A stretch of DNA of 64,000 nt from Symsagittifera roscoffensis (Eukaryota > Xenacoelomorpha > Acoela > Convolutidae), in the NCBI RefSeq assembly GCF_963678635.1, contig NC_087065.1:77567396-77631395 (forward strand). The letters run 5' to 3'. Within the stretch, counting starts at the first letter, position 1. Each line of letters opens with the position of its first letter. Below the pieces are notes generated by a model. That model did no database searches, had not been told where the DNA came from, and saw nothing but the letters and a program-made list of their open reading frames with translations. The position numbers were made by a program, and so were the translations under genes. Shown here piece after piece: positions 1 to 10,442 of the stretch.

Positions 1-2055
1 GATTGTCCGCAATTCTGGGATGCAGTTGCAGACATCAAGCATCCAAGGCATGAGGAAGCCTTATCAGGAGTGAAAGCCAGCAAGGCTCGCCTGTTGAGTG
101 AAACGGAGGCGCGCAGAAAAGTCAAACCGCAAGAGCTGGCGACGAAGAAAATGCAGGCGGTAACTGAAGAGACACGTGAACCGGAACCAGTGACTGCGGC
201 CGATGACTTCAAGATTGATTGTAGGGCAGCCGCGAGGGACGCTCTAAATAGAGTGCAGCAGGAACTGGTGACGAAAGAGATCGAACAAAAAGTGAAACTC
301 GAACTGGAGAATGAGAAACTACAAGAGCAACTGAATACCTTCGAAGCAACGGAGGTCGAAGAGACTAAAACACCAAGCAGTTTGAGCATGAAACTTAATG
401 TGATCTCCGGTCAGAGGTTCGGCATGGTGCCACAAGGAAGCAAGATACAGTCGATATTCTCAGTGGCTGGACACCAGGTAATCAGAAATCTGAGTGAACC
501 ATCTGAGTTCACTTTGATGCCTTTGGACACATATGCAGATTATCTGAGGCAGGTGGAGCCACGCACTGAGTCGAGGGCTGTGCGAGCACTACTAACAACA
601 GGTGGCCCTCGCATAAAAAAACTTCATGGACGCTACCTGGAAGTCTTTGGGCCGTATCAAGTGATGCTGAACGTGGATGGAATCAGTATCTACACTAGGA
701 CTTATGTAACAACAGATAATGACCAAATAGGGCAGATCTATTTGGGTGAGGAGGAACTCAAAGCCCGCAGGATAGGCCATGACGCCATGATGGAAAAAGA
801 TGCAGTACACATTGGGTATGAAGCAGATGTGACCGCACATCTGCTCGACACCAACGGGAAGAAAATAGGAGTCACAGGGCTTCTGGACACAGGAGCGGTA
901 GTGAGTGTGATGCCGATAAAAACTTGGGAAAGAATGGGCTTCACGAGGGAAGATCTGATTCCAACGAATCTCCGACTGGCCGCCGCCAATCGAGGAGCGA
1001 TTTACGTAGCTGGAAGGACACCAATAACAGTTCTCTACATGGGAGGACGGGATCTTTGGATGAGCTTCCTGGTGGTAGAGAATTTGAACGACGGCGACCA
1101 ATTCATCTCGGGCAGAGATTTCGTCAGGAATTTTGACGTGACGATTGACTTGAACAACGGTCTGATACGGATTAGAAGTCCGGACCGGAAGTATGTTAAG
1201 AAACCGATTAATAGGATAATAACAGACGAAAACAAGGTACCAATTTTTTTAGATAGAAAAGTGAAACTACAGCCAGGACAGGCTGTGGTGGCAATTTTTA
1301 GAATGAGAAATTTAAATTCGTTAAGCGATAGTAAACAGGTTTGTTTAGTACCAAATCCAAATAGTCAGAGTTCGGTGATTTTAGGCCGGAGCTTCTCGGT
1401 AACTCGAAACGGACTGTGTGTCAGTGATTTATTGAACACACTGGACACCACGGTTTCAATCCAGCGTGAAAAGAAGCTTGGTTACGCTTTGCCGATGAGG
1501 ACCGACTATGAGGAGACACAAAATTTGAAGAAACATAGCGTGGAAGACTGTCCTTATCGTGCCAATAAAGATGAAATTTTAAAGAGGATTAATGAACTAA
1601 AATTTATTCATAAATTGTTTTCAATGAAATCCGAAACGGACGACGGGTTATCGAGCTGCTCGAATTTTCCGGAACGCACCTCGTCATATGAACTAGAATC
1701 TGACAAACCGGTTTTGCCAGAGATAGAACATTTAAAAGGGGAAATAGGTGAGGGAGATTTCGAAAAATTGCGGGACCTCTTAAATCGGAACGCAGATGTA
1801 TTTTCAAAACAAAAGGCGGATATCGGTTGCTGTAATTTCGTCGAACACGAAATCGAACTTAAAGAGGGCGCCGTTCCCCATAGGGAAGGCACAAGACGAA
1901 TGACGCCACACAAGTCGGAAGCGTGCCGAGCGGAAATAGAAATGTTGCTCGAATACGACATGATAGAACCCTCTAAATCGCCATGGGCTTGCGGTGTAGT
2001 AATGGCGAAAAAGAAAGAGGGCAGCTTAGGTTTTGTTGCGACTTTCGTTACTTGA
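1..2055 (+). pseudogene. pol: Gag zinc-knuckle end, spacer, aspartic protease and RT N-terminus
   Basis: The frame is open from base 1, which encodes the last Cys of a CCHC knuckle (DCPQFWDAV; compare the intact knuckle in the minus unit at 42302-41076). Counting from the Met at 70, a charged helical spacer covers residues 1-110, then a conserved pre-protease domain. The retropepsin active site is LLDTGAVVSVMP with the catalytic Asp at residue 273 (base 886). It is followed by the usual hydrophobic strands and by a linker to the RT N-terminus (HREGTRRM, about residue 601). The frame is lost near base 2022 and RT continues one frame over from 1983. The product would process the polyprotein and start reverse transcription. 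The domain call is firm; whether any protease is made is unknown. Confidence 0.85.
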
Positions 2056-3444
2056 ACGCGGTAACGATAAAAGATGCGTACCCGATACCGCGAATAGACG
2101 AGAGCCTCTCTAAGCTTGGTGATGCCAAGTTCTTCACCACATTGGACTTGGGTTCTGCCTTCTGGCAGGTCCCTCTGCGGAAGAAGGATAGAGAGAAAAA
2201 CGGATTTGCGTGCGAATTAGGGTTGTGCCAGTGGAAGATGATGCCCTTCGGCTTGTGCAACGCAACGGCCACTTTTCAAAGACTGATGGCCACTTTTCAA
2301 AGAAAGAAGAACGGTAACCTTGTGATGTGTTACATGGACGACGTGGTCATAGCGACACCAACCCTGGAAGACCATATTGATCGGCTCGATGAGGTCTTTG
2401 GATGCATGAAAAGAGCAGGCTTGAAGTGCAAACCATCGAAATGTGAAATCCTCAGGGATTCAATCAAGTACCTGGGAAGAATGGTGGACAGGCATGGTGT
2501 GAGGCCGGACCCGGAAGCAGTAGAAGCAGTGTTGACATGGAAGGCTCCCAGAACGGACACACAGCTCCTGAGCTTCTTAGGGTTTGCCAACTACTACCGG
2601 GAGTTCATAAAAGGATATGCGGACAAGGTGTATCCGATGCAGAAGCTGATGCGCAACAAAGGGAAAAAGTTCGAATGGAGCGATGAAGCACAAGTTGCCT
2701 TCGAGAACATATGGCGGGAACTGTGCGAAGCGCCAGTGCTAGGCATGCCTACAGAAAAGGGCATGTATGTTCTGGACACAGACGCATCGGTAGTAGCCAT
2801 CTCAGGAATATTGCATCAGGAGCAAGAATGGAATGGAAGAACGGTTCTCCGTCCCATTGCATACGGTAGCAAGGTCTTGAGTGACACTGAGATGAGATAT
2901 GGCGCACCAAAGGCAGAAATGTTTGCAGTAGTCACATTTGTGGAAAAATACCGCTCGGGGAAGCGCTCCATTTAAGTTACGCGTAGACAACAGAGCGTTA
3001 TCCTGGTTGAAGACCTACTCGATGGATCAGAGTTATATTGGTAGATGGATAGTAAGATTGGATGGCTACCATATGATAATCGAACACAGGATGCGTGATA
3101 AACACCTGAATGCTGACAGCCTAAGCAAGAAAACTGAGTTCTATGAAAGATTGGAGCAGAAGCAAGCCAATCAGGCAGAAATAAAGAAAGGATTTTTGTT
3201 TCTGGACAGAGAAACTTATGAAGCGCTTCCCTTAACGAGATGGTTGGATAAGTCTGGATATCCAATTCCAGGGCATCCTGAGTTACCTGTAGAGAAAGCT
3301 GCCGAGATAAAGATCCTATCCAAGGAGGACCCGGTCCCCTTGGATCTGTTGCTGCGCTCAAACCTGGTCCAACAAGAACTCTCTCGCATGAACATAAACA
3401 GCCTCTCATTATTGGATAAGACGGTGCAGACACACCGCAAGTGA
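1983..3444 (+). pseudogene. pol: Ty3/gypsy reverse transcriptase and RNase H (frameshifted)
   Basis: Frame 1983-2975 holds the RT palm and thumb. The first catalytic Asp is in FTTLDLGSAFWQ (residue 55), the FGLCNATATFQRLM primer-grip region follows, and YMDD lies at residues 117-120. The thumb shows LGRMVDRHGV and SFLGFANYYREFI. RNase H begins near residue 260 with TDAS (Asp 267) and continues to AEMFA (Glu 312). The frame breaks near 2960; the remaining RNase H motifs, VDNRAL and NADSLSK, are in frame 2938-3444. A local duplication at 2266-2306 repeats GCCACTTTTCAAAG and replaces about ten residues just before YMDD that other units read as AQALTNVTKK. All four acidic RNase H positions are present. 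Inactive as it stands because of the frameshift. Confidence 0.88.
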
Positions 3445-3728
3445 TGCGGATGCTGGGTGGATTGTTAGAAAGAGAAGTGACCAGAGATGACCCCGAGTGG
3501 ACAGCAGCAGTGGCTTCACTAACAATCAGGGAAATGGCGAAGACCATGCCGTCCAGACGACAGCACGAAGAGAACGAGAGGGATTGTAGGACAATAGTTC
3601 AGCATCTAGTATCCGCAATACCACACGAGGTTTTAACCAGTACTTCTTTCGGACGGAAAGAACAGGGGAGCAGTACGCGAAAGAAAACCGTTACCTTTGT
3701 GGACCAGGACAAAGAAGGTGAGAAGTGA
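3441..3728 (+). pseudogene. Pol linker between RNase H and integrase, first part
   Basis: A 95-residue hydrophilic stretch rich in Arg, Glu and Lys that overlaps the end of the RNase H frame by 4 bases. It shows no domain I recognise. It lies where Ty3/gypsy polyproteins have a connection between RNase H and the integrase zinc-binding domain, and it is in a different frame from both neighbours. It is most simply a piece of Pol displaced by indels rather than a separate gene. The matching part is missing in minus units C and D2, which carry a deletion here, so it cannot be compared within the window. Confidence 0.45.
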
Positions 3729-3752
3729 GAACAAAACCTGCTGCAAGATTGT

Positions 3753-5381
3753 TTGTCCGAGGATACGAATGATGAGAAGAGCCAGCGAGTACAACATCAA
3801 CACCCGGGACAAGAAAGTTTGTCCGGGGAGTCTGAGATAGATGAAAAAGTTACTGATGAGAAACATGACCTGGGGAACACGGTTTTGTCCGGGGAGTTCA
3901 GATGGATGCGAAGAAGGCACAGACATGATCTGGAGGAGCGTGCAGACTCCATCACAACCTCTTCAACAGATGACAATTCCCGAAACTCAGGAATTGACAC
4001 CTATTCAGACAGGAACTCGAGCTCGGGATCAGAACTGTCCGAACTAGCGATCCACACATTACTAGTGGAAACTCGTGCAAGGGATCTGGACAGAGAGGTG
4101 TACCAGGATCCTGACAGTGATCGCTACCTTATACCAAGCGAAAGAGTCTTTGACAACGCAGCAGATTATTTGGAGACAATAGCGGTATCGAAACGTTCGA
4201 TAAGTCTGTTGCCACAAAAAGAGGTAGTCAGGACTGATCTTCAGCCGTTCAAGCAAGAAACACAGCCGCTGGCGAATATTTGGTGCGTTAAGATGGAAGA
4301 AGACACACACCAGCCCAATGAGCTGAATAGTCAGATGAGGGTCATGAAGACGTATTTGAAGGCGAGATACAGACTCTCGGATCTTCTAAGGGCGCAGAGA
4401 AATGATCGCATGACAAGCAACCTGAAAAGGTGGATCGAGAATGGTTCTACGGATAAAGGGGACCTCGAGAAAGACAGTTATCGTATCCTGAGACAGTACT
4501 TCATGCAGAAGGAGGGGAGGTTATATTTGAACAAGGACGGGATTGTGGCTTGCAAAAGAAGAGAAGAAGACAGATTCCTATACAAGGATAACGCGATAGT
4601 AATGCCGCAACTCTATCAGACAGAACTATTATTTAGGTCGCATGATCAGATGGGCCATCAGGGGATCGACAAAGTATATCAGAGGATCCTGAAGCACTTC
4701 GAGTGGCCTGAAATGAAAAAAGCATGCGAGAAGTGGGTATCAGCATGTCTGTCATTCCAACAAGTCAAGGATCCAAGGAAGGTGCGATTTCCTTTACAAT
4801 CGATCGAGTCGTCTGAATTCAACGAGGTGGTGCAGATATATCAACAAAAGATATGCATGACAGACAGTGGTTATAATCAGGTGTTGGTCATGATAGATCA
4901 TTTCACGAAGTATGCAGAGGCCGTGCCCTGCATAACTGCCTCGGCGGAAGAGACATGCGACCACCTGATCAATACGTGGATAGCGAGACATGGTTGTCCG
5001 ATGACGTTTCAATCGGATAATGGAACAGCTTTCGTAGGAGAGCTTAAGAAAGAGCTTATGAGACGCTCACAGGTTGCTCAGGCTCACTCCACGACATACC
5101 ACCCCCAGACGAATGGCTTAGTGGAAAGACAGAATAGGACGTTAGTGTCGATGCTGAGAGTATATTGTTCCAGGGACATGACCTATTGGGACAGATACCT
5201 TCCACAGGTGATGGGAGCCTATAATAGCACGCAACACTCCACCACTGGAGTTAGTCCACACATGATGCTAACTGGACACGAGAAGTCTTTACCCTTAACC
5301 TTTTTCTACCCAGAGTATGAGGGAAAGAAAACGTCTCCACAGGTCTACGTGAGGGATGTGATCAGACGTCAACAGGAGTAG
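3753..5381 (+). pseudogene. pol: Integrase with acidic N-terminal linker; catalytic Asp lost
   Basis: Residues 1-230 of this 542-residue frame are an acidic linker in which the DNA word TTTGTCCGNGGA recurs three times (3750-3900). The zinc-binding domain follows: HDQMGH, then VSACLSFQQVK, where Ty3/gypsy integrases have CxxC, so the second Cys is Phe. In the core, the first catalytic Asp should stand in VVQID; here it is Tyr (VVQIYQQ, codon 4839-4841, residue 363), while minus units C and D2 keep Asp. The other catalytic residues are present: FQSDNGTAF for Asp and HPQTNGLVERQN for Glu. The frame ends at 5381 before the C-terminal domain. It would insert cDNA into the host chromosome, but this copy cannot be active. 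Confidence 0.88.
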
Positions 5382-5922
5382 AACGATTTATGTAGACGAA
5401 ATACTCAGCAAGCACAGGCAAGGCAGAGGAAAAAATTCGACAAGAAAGCAGCTGGTGCAAAAGCTTACTCGGTGGGAGATTACGTATGGGTATTTCAGAA
5501 CGTTATACCACCGAAAGGAACGAAAAAGCTCCTAAAAAAATTGGAGGGGACCCTTCATGATTACGGAAGTGCATCAGGAGGGAAGCTTTTATAGACTGAG
5601 TACTGGCCGAGCCGCTCATTGCGAAAACATTAAACCACACAATCCATCGACAAAAGACTGGTGTATACCTGCAGACATGGAAGAAGGGGATTATCTAATA
5701 ATGGATCCTGCTTGTGAGGTCAACGAGAAGGGCACGAGGGAGAAGAACGATGGAAAAGATGTCGTGGAGGAAGGAACGAATACACCGCTGGACCTGGATC
5801 CAAACGAGGTGATCGAAGCGGACGATGAAACCTTACCCTACGCAGAGGAGGATTGGCAGGATCCCGAACAGATAGAGGTTGGAACCGGATCTTCCGTTCA
5901 CGATACAGACTCGTCAGAATGA
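5382..5922 (+). pseudogene. pol: Integrase C-terminal (SH3-like) domain and acidic tail
   Basis: After the stop at 5381 the homologous sequence continues through frame changes. In minus units the region reads VGDYVWVFQEVV, then a Trp-Arg-Gly-Pro-Phe strand, then ITEV and FYRLSTGRAAHYENIKP. This is the small beta-barrel typical of Ty3/gypsy integrase C-termini. On the + strand the last part is in frame 5557-5922 (FYRLSTGRAAHCENIKP, then WCIPADMEEGDYLIMDPAC), ending in an acidic tail. The frameshift lies near 5550. Conserved Cys and Trp after the barrel (DWCIPAD, DPACEVN) recur in units C and D2, so the tail is a real part of the protein. Confidence 0.75.
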
Positions 5923-6984
5923 CGGGACAAGACCCAAAAAGAAATATAACCCTTACGGTGACGACTTTGTAGTGGATAGGATAGATCTGAAGAAGATAGT
6001 GGAAGAAGTAGTGGGTCTAGAAGAAATAACTGTGTCACAAGACATTGACATAGTCGATGATCACGACAATGAGTGGGTCGACGACCGGTCGAAACCCGAG
6101 GTAGAATTCGACGACGAGCAACAGCAGTCATATGAACAAGACTTGACGAACCTGCGTGTCTTAGAATGGCTGAACGAAATGACGTCGGACCCAGAGGAGA
6201 CTAGTGTCACGATTCAAGAAGTAGATCGTGAAAGCATAAAATACATGAAGACCGAACGAGATGATCCTTCCTGGGCTGCCCAGGAGGGGCGACTACTCAT
6301 TCCGGCTTCCAATCTCGATTTGATACCCGGTATGCGATCGACGGGGACGTCGATGGATATTTTTGTCCGGGGAGTGGGGTTAGGACTTACCCACACTGAA
6401 AACTTGATAATAAAAAATTAAGAATAGCAATAGAAACAGGAGACTTAGAAGCAGAAACAGGCGAAGAACCTAAGAAACCTGACATAGGCAGGGTAGTTGA
6501 GTCATATTTTAACTTACCAAATGAATATTCAAGTAGCATAATACTAACAGACAGTGATTTCATACTCACAAATAGAACATGTGCGATAGCAATCACAGCA
6601 GACATGAGTTTTAGGACAGCGTTAGCGGCAGATTTTAAGAGAGAATACAAAAACGTGGAATTCCTTTGGAAGCAAAGACCAGGGGTAGGGGGCGTAGCAG
6701 CCTTACCTCCGGCGGCGTCGCAGATACCGGGAAACTACCTATGCTTCTTGGTAACGAGAGCGACGGAGAAGCAGCACGTGGACCCAGAGAACCTAGTCTT
6801 GTCCTTGACGAGGTTGAGGGACTTCCTCGTGGAAATGGACCTGAAGGAGCTCTCGCTTCCAGTGTACGATCCAAACAGAGGACGACTGCATCCTCGGGAA
6901 TTGTACGCGCCTGTACACGTGATATTTTCTGATACTAATATACAAGTATATTTACATAAGAAATATTACTTAAGTATAGGCTGA
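5918..6984 (+). pseudogene. Conserved post-integrase ORF of unknown function
   Basis: About 355 codons, equivalent to minus 44759-43640. The N-terminal third is acidic (KKYNPYGDDFVVDRIDLKK and onward), the middle has LTNLRVLEWL, and the C-terminal part is strongly conserved between strands (SFRTALAADFKREY, FLWKQRPGV, LTRLRDFLVE, LHPRELYA, VYLHKKYYLS). The + copy has a one-base loss in an A run near 6410, giving a stop at 6419-6421; the rest is open in the other frames up to 6984. I recognise no family. It sits where env would be in an errantivirus but shows no signal peptide or membrane segment. Capsid, assembly or nucleic-acid binding roles are all possible; none is shown by the sequence. 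Unit D2 has lost its first two thirds by deletion. Confidence 0.6.
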
Positions 6985-7379
6985 GTGACGTGCGAGAGGG
7001 TGTTACGCTTAAGACTAAGTTGTGTGTAGTGTGTGATATGTGTGATGTGTATGTTATGTTATGTGTTATGTTATTAGGCTCTTGGGTAAGAAGGGGTTAG
7101 TGACCATGAACAACTGAATGACAATCTTAGGAATAGATCCAAAGTTTGGACTGTCCAATCTTAGGTCGAATTCCAAAACTTTAGAGTCCGATTGATTTTA
7201 ATAAATTTTAGGATAAAAATCTTTTTATCTGACTTTTTTTAAGTAAATTTTAACGAGAAATTAAGGTGAAACTGACAAGTGTGATATTCGTGACATTTTT
7301 TCTAGATCCTGATTGATCATTTGATTGCTCACTTGAGTCAAAACCTTGAAATCAAATCAAATCGAATCTGAAGAACAGT
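6985..7379 (+). other. Conserved spacer between post-integrase ORF and giant 3' ORF
   Basis: A 395-bp non-coding stretch. It begins with a TG-rich tract at 7020-7072 (runs of tgtgatatgtg and gttatgttatg) and continues AT-rich to the ATG at 7380. The minus copy has an equivalent spacer of about 400 bp (37359-36957) with recognisable matches to the TG tract and to the bases around the splice acceptor. Conservation of length and landmarks suggests a function in RNA processing. No promoter motif is convincing. Confidence 0.6.
7294..7305 (+). promoter_or_regulatory. Putative 3' splice site upstream of giant ORF
   Basis: ATTTTTTCTAG followed by ATCCTGATTGATC, 74 bases before the ATG at 7380. The minus copy has TGCTTTTTAG followed by ATCTTGATTGATC at the same relative position (acceptor 37038-37039, ATG at 36956). 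A pyrimidine run plus TAG is a good metazoan acceptor. Cis-splicing, as for env RNAs, or nematode trans-splicing would both fit. Confidence 0.5.
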
Positions 7380-8207
7380 ATGGAGAATTTCAACTTGGAT
7401 GAATTGATGGACCTGTCAGAGGCATATGTAGGACCGATGATAGATGCGATCTTTCGTCGGCTAATGGATCGAGACTTCGCTCTGGAGGACCCAGAGGTAG
7501 TCATGTTGCTGACAGCCCTGATAAACATCTTGGGGCATGACAACTGTGGGGACCGCCCCACGGAAGTCCTATTGATGGCAGCATATGGAGAGAGGGGAGT
7601 ACTAGACCGCCCGAACATGAGAGTGATGAGGTGGAGAATCGGGACTCTTTCAGGGAGTGACTTGGCGAATGAGCCTCGATTGGGAAGTTCTAGAACTTAC
7701 CAACCAGGTGAAATGCCTATGCCCTCCAAGCCCAAACCTGGGCTGACGAGAATGCATCAGGAGATGAACAGCGAGGCTGCCTCGTCTAGTTCACCACTGA
7801 GAGCAGCTGTGCCACCAAAGAGGGCGAAAGCAGAACAGAAGGTTCAGACGAACCAAACCATGCAAGATCTGGATGGGATAAAGGTTGAACTGGAAAAAAC
7901 GAAAAGGGAGCTGGACGAGGTGACTAAGACCATGCTCATTGCGGAGGACGACAGAGACATGTGGAAGAGATTGTTCGAAGACTGCAACAAAAAGCAGGGT
8001 GAAGAAATTGAGCGCTTGAGGCAGGACTACAAGGAGCGATCGGAACGGATGGCGCTGACAACGGCCGTCCGTGGAGAAGGTGATACCTGCAAGGAGTATT
8101 CCTCGTGGGCAGTCCCCGATGGAGCTCTTGACGCCTCGAGAAATGAGTCAGACAACGGAGACACGACTCCCGACAGCAACAGATCGAGTGACAATCCCGG
8201 ACCCTAG
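7380..8207 (+). pseudogene. Giant ORF part 1: N-terminal helical domain and coiled coil
   Basis: 275 residues from an ATG matched by the minus copy start at 36956. Residues 1-90 form a conserved domain (LMDRDFALEDPEVVMLLTAL; RPTEVLLMAAYGERG; MRWRIGTLSGSDLA). A Pro/Ser-rich linker follows, then a strong heptad-repeat coiled coil at about residues 155-225 (IKVELEKTKRELDEVTKTM and onward). It should oligomerise. The sequence leaves the ancestral frame near 8100: IPDPSDTLGDP, which matches the minus protein, is in frame 8071-8256 instead. No known family was recognised for the first 90 residues. No signal peptide is visible, so a cytoplasmic or virion-internal role is more likely than a surface one. 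Confidence 0.65.
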
Positions 8208-8984
8208 TGACACCTTGGGTGACCCCGTCGTGGAAAAAACGGTGAGGATCGGGTGAGGAAGCTGATAGAGACAGCTGGACGACTGGTCGCCAACAAGAAT
8301 GCGCCAGGTTCAGGGGTGACTGCACCCTATGGAACGATCGACGACACGGGAGTTCCGGAGACAGATCCGAGAGCTTGCTTCAATCGAGCGACCTGGAACC
8401 CGGCAGTAAACCTCCAACAACCGCCACTGGGGACGTCACATCTGATACTGGGAGACAGCTTAGTCAGAGTACTATCGAATTTGAGGACCTCTTGGGTCAC
8501 CACGGTGATGGCCTTCGTAGGCGCGACGATAACCCAGTTAAATCGGATGGTGGAACTAATGAATCCAGGGAGGATCCCCAATGTGATGATCTTAGTTGGA
8601 ACGAATGACATCTCTAGAGGTTCCGATGAGCAGGAAGCACTATGGGAATCAATGATGGTGTGCTTGTTTACTACTCTCTGGCAGAAGTTCAACTGCGCGA
8701 TAATGACCGTTTGCACTGTGCCAATGAACACACGGAGCTTGACAGCAGCAGGGAGAAGGCACAACGAAGGAGTCATCAGGTGGAATAAAATCTTGAGGAA
8801 TATCGCAAGTCGGAATGCCGGAAGAATGATCCTCATGGACATCGAATATGAGTTGAGAGCTATGGATCAGGCCAGGCTGACCACGGACGGCATCCACTTC
8901 GATAGTATAGAAGGACAGGCTTGGTTGAATCGAGTCTTCCAAGAGCGGTTGGATGAGTTGGAAGTAGAACTCTTTGACACATGA
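8157..8984 (+). pseudogene. Giant ORF part 2: SGNH/GDSL hydrolase domain, catalytic residues intact
   Basis: Main frame 8253-8984 (243 residues), with the lead-in IPDPSDTLGDP in frame 8071-8256. The SGNH signature blocks are in order: LILGDSLVR (nucleophile Ser 69, block I), FVGATI (Gly 90, block II), LVGTNDIS (Asn 118, block III) and TTDGIHFD (Asp 212 and His 215, block V). The 150-residue spacing is normal for the family. SGNH enzymes hydrolyse esters of lipids, carbohydrates or acetyl groups; the substrate cannot be predicted. A TGA at 8982-8984 ends the frame, but the same frame reopens at once and matches the minus copy. The minus copy has GDT and ATND in place of GDS and GTND, so only this copy keeps the full active site. 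Confidence 0.8.
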
Positions 8985-9563
8985 GTGCTAAAGGAGGAAG
9001 GAACATCGAATGACACGGTGATTACCACCTTTGTGCCTCCTAGCCTGGAAACACGCTTGGGGACGGTCCCGGCCGTCACGAACTACAGACAACAGAGCTC
9101 TAGCGAACCAGGTCAAAGGACAGACGTTCAAGATCGATTGGGAGAAGCGCCGGTGAGGAGGACCATTCATCCTAGGAGAAGACTAGGGCCAGTCAACCCA
9201 ATGGAAGAGGCAACTGGCACGTCCAGATCAGACACGAGATCGGAGACGACAAGTACCAGTCGAGAGGAGAGACGCCCGGATAGAGGCTCATTGATGTGGT
9301 CAAGACCCATACCATCTCCCTGGCATGTTTACAAGGACGAACTAATGAAGCTGGATCTCCAGAGGGTGAGCTTCATCGAGGATGCCAGGAGGATGCTGAA
9401 TGGAGCGAGGCTATCCGTCAGTAGACTGTACTCGATAACAGGCGTAGACTGGTTAATATCCGCTGGCATAAATTTCAGCTCCACGACGGCCTTGAGATTT
9501 GCTGACCTAGAGGGACTGCCCTCTAATAACACAATGGGACCAGTAAACGCAAGACCATTGTAG
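8985..9563 (+). pseudogene. Giant ORF part 3: disordered linker and conserved helical segment
   Basis: In the same frame as part 2, directly after its TGA. The first 110 residues are rich in Pro, Ser, Thr and Arg with two copies of an ETRLG/QDRLG-type motif; the minus copy has the same kind of linker with ANRLG, RERLG and ENRLG. A conserved segment follows: VSFIEDARRMLNGARLSVSR, LYSITGVDWL, TALRFADLEGLPSNNTMGP. The TAG at 9561-9563 is absent from the minus copy, which reads on. No known domain was recognised. The linker probably separates the hydrolase domain from the next folded domain. Confidence 0.6.
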
Positions 9564-9566
9564 GAC

Positions 9567-10442
9567 GTGAGGTTGAATCATGATGAAGGGAATCGAGAAG
9601 AGAGACCTGGAAGATTTCTGGTAACAAGGGCGCCGATTGGACAACATGTGAAGATGTTCAGGCAGTTGAGCTTACCCCCAGGTCATGTGAAAGATAGAAT
9701 ATACCCGAAACAAGTGAGTCAAGATGGTGAGGTCCAAAGGTACGGCGGGTTGAAAGCGATGAAGAAAGATGAGACCATCTTTGCCGCGTACGGCAAAGCA
9801 GAAATGAGGAAGGCCAAGATTATGATAGTAGCGAATTCAGAGTTCGTGTACACTTCCAAGTCTCTGTTTTGGCCGGATGTCATAATGTTAGCAGCGGTCG
9901 ACCTGGACCTACTGCAAGCCGTATCTCTGGCAATAGGGGTACAAAGACAGACGGACATGAACCCAGTCACGATCGTGTTTGCTGGCATCAATGACCACTT
10001 GCACAGTAGAGGTTTTCTGAGCATACTCAGAGATCCTGCAATGGCAGAAAATGCAGTGTGGCCAGCGATAAAGGATATCCTGGAGTCAATGGGTGAAGTG
10101 GTGGATGCGACGAAGGAGGAGTCGTTCACCAAGGTGACACCGAGAGTAGTGTTCGCGCTGTCTCCGGGGTATGCATGTCTCCCGGATGAATTGAAATTCG
10201 TGTATGCGATCGCGACCTTGCTTTCGGAAGGGAAATATGAGTTGATCATATCAGCCCCAAGTCGCATGATAGAGATGGAGAACCTGAGACCACTCAGGGC
10301 TGAACTACCTGCGGTGTGGTCAGATATCTCGAACGCGATGAGAGGATTCAAGGACCATGCGCTGCACATGTTAGTGTTGGATGAGGTACTGGTGTTGGAA
10401 CTGCCAATTTCAGTCGACAGCTCAAATTTAAACCGGGAATAG
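9567..10442 (+). pseudogene. Giant ORF part 4: second, degenerate SGNH-like domain
   Basis: 291 residues in the same frame as part 3. IVFAGINDHLHSRGF (residues 137-150) looks like an SGNH block III (GxND). IMIVANSEFVY (86-95) stands where block I would be, with Ala-Asn-Ser in place of Gly-Asp-Ser. VVFALSPGYA and LPAVWSDISNAM follow, then HMLVLDEVL. No clear DxxH block V is seen. The minus counterpart (34381-33700, frameshifted) keeps the later motifs: FVLSPGCATLP, LPAICADFSDAI, VLDEVLGLEL. A second hydrolase fold that lost catalysis is my inference; a structure prediction is needed to settle it. The frame ends at 10440, where the homologous reading shifts one frame (QLKFKPGIDDNHRVV). Confidence 0.55.

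Noticed and set aside
592-1101. 169-codon antisense frame opposite the protease region
   Set aside because: Shadow of a conserved coding frame; no motif, and similar antisense frames recur wherever the + frame is coding.
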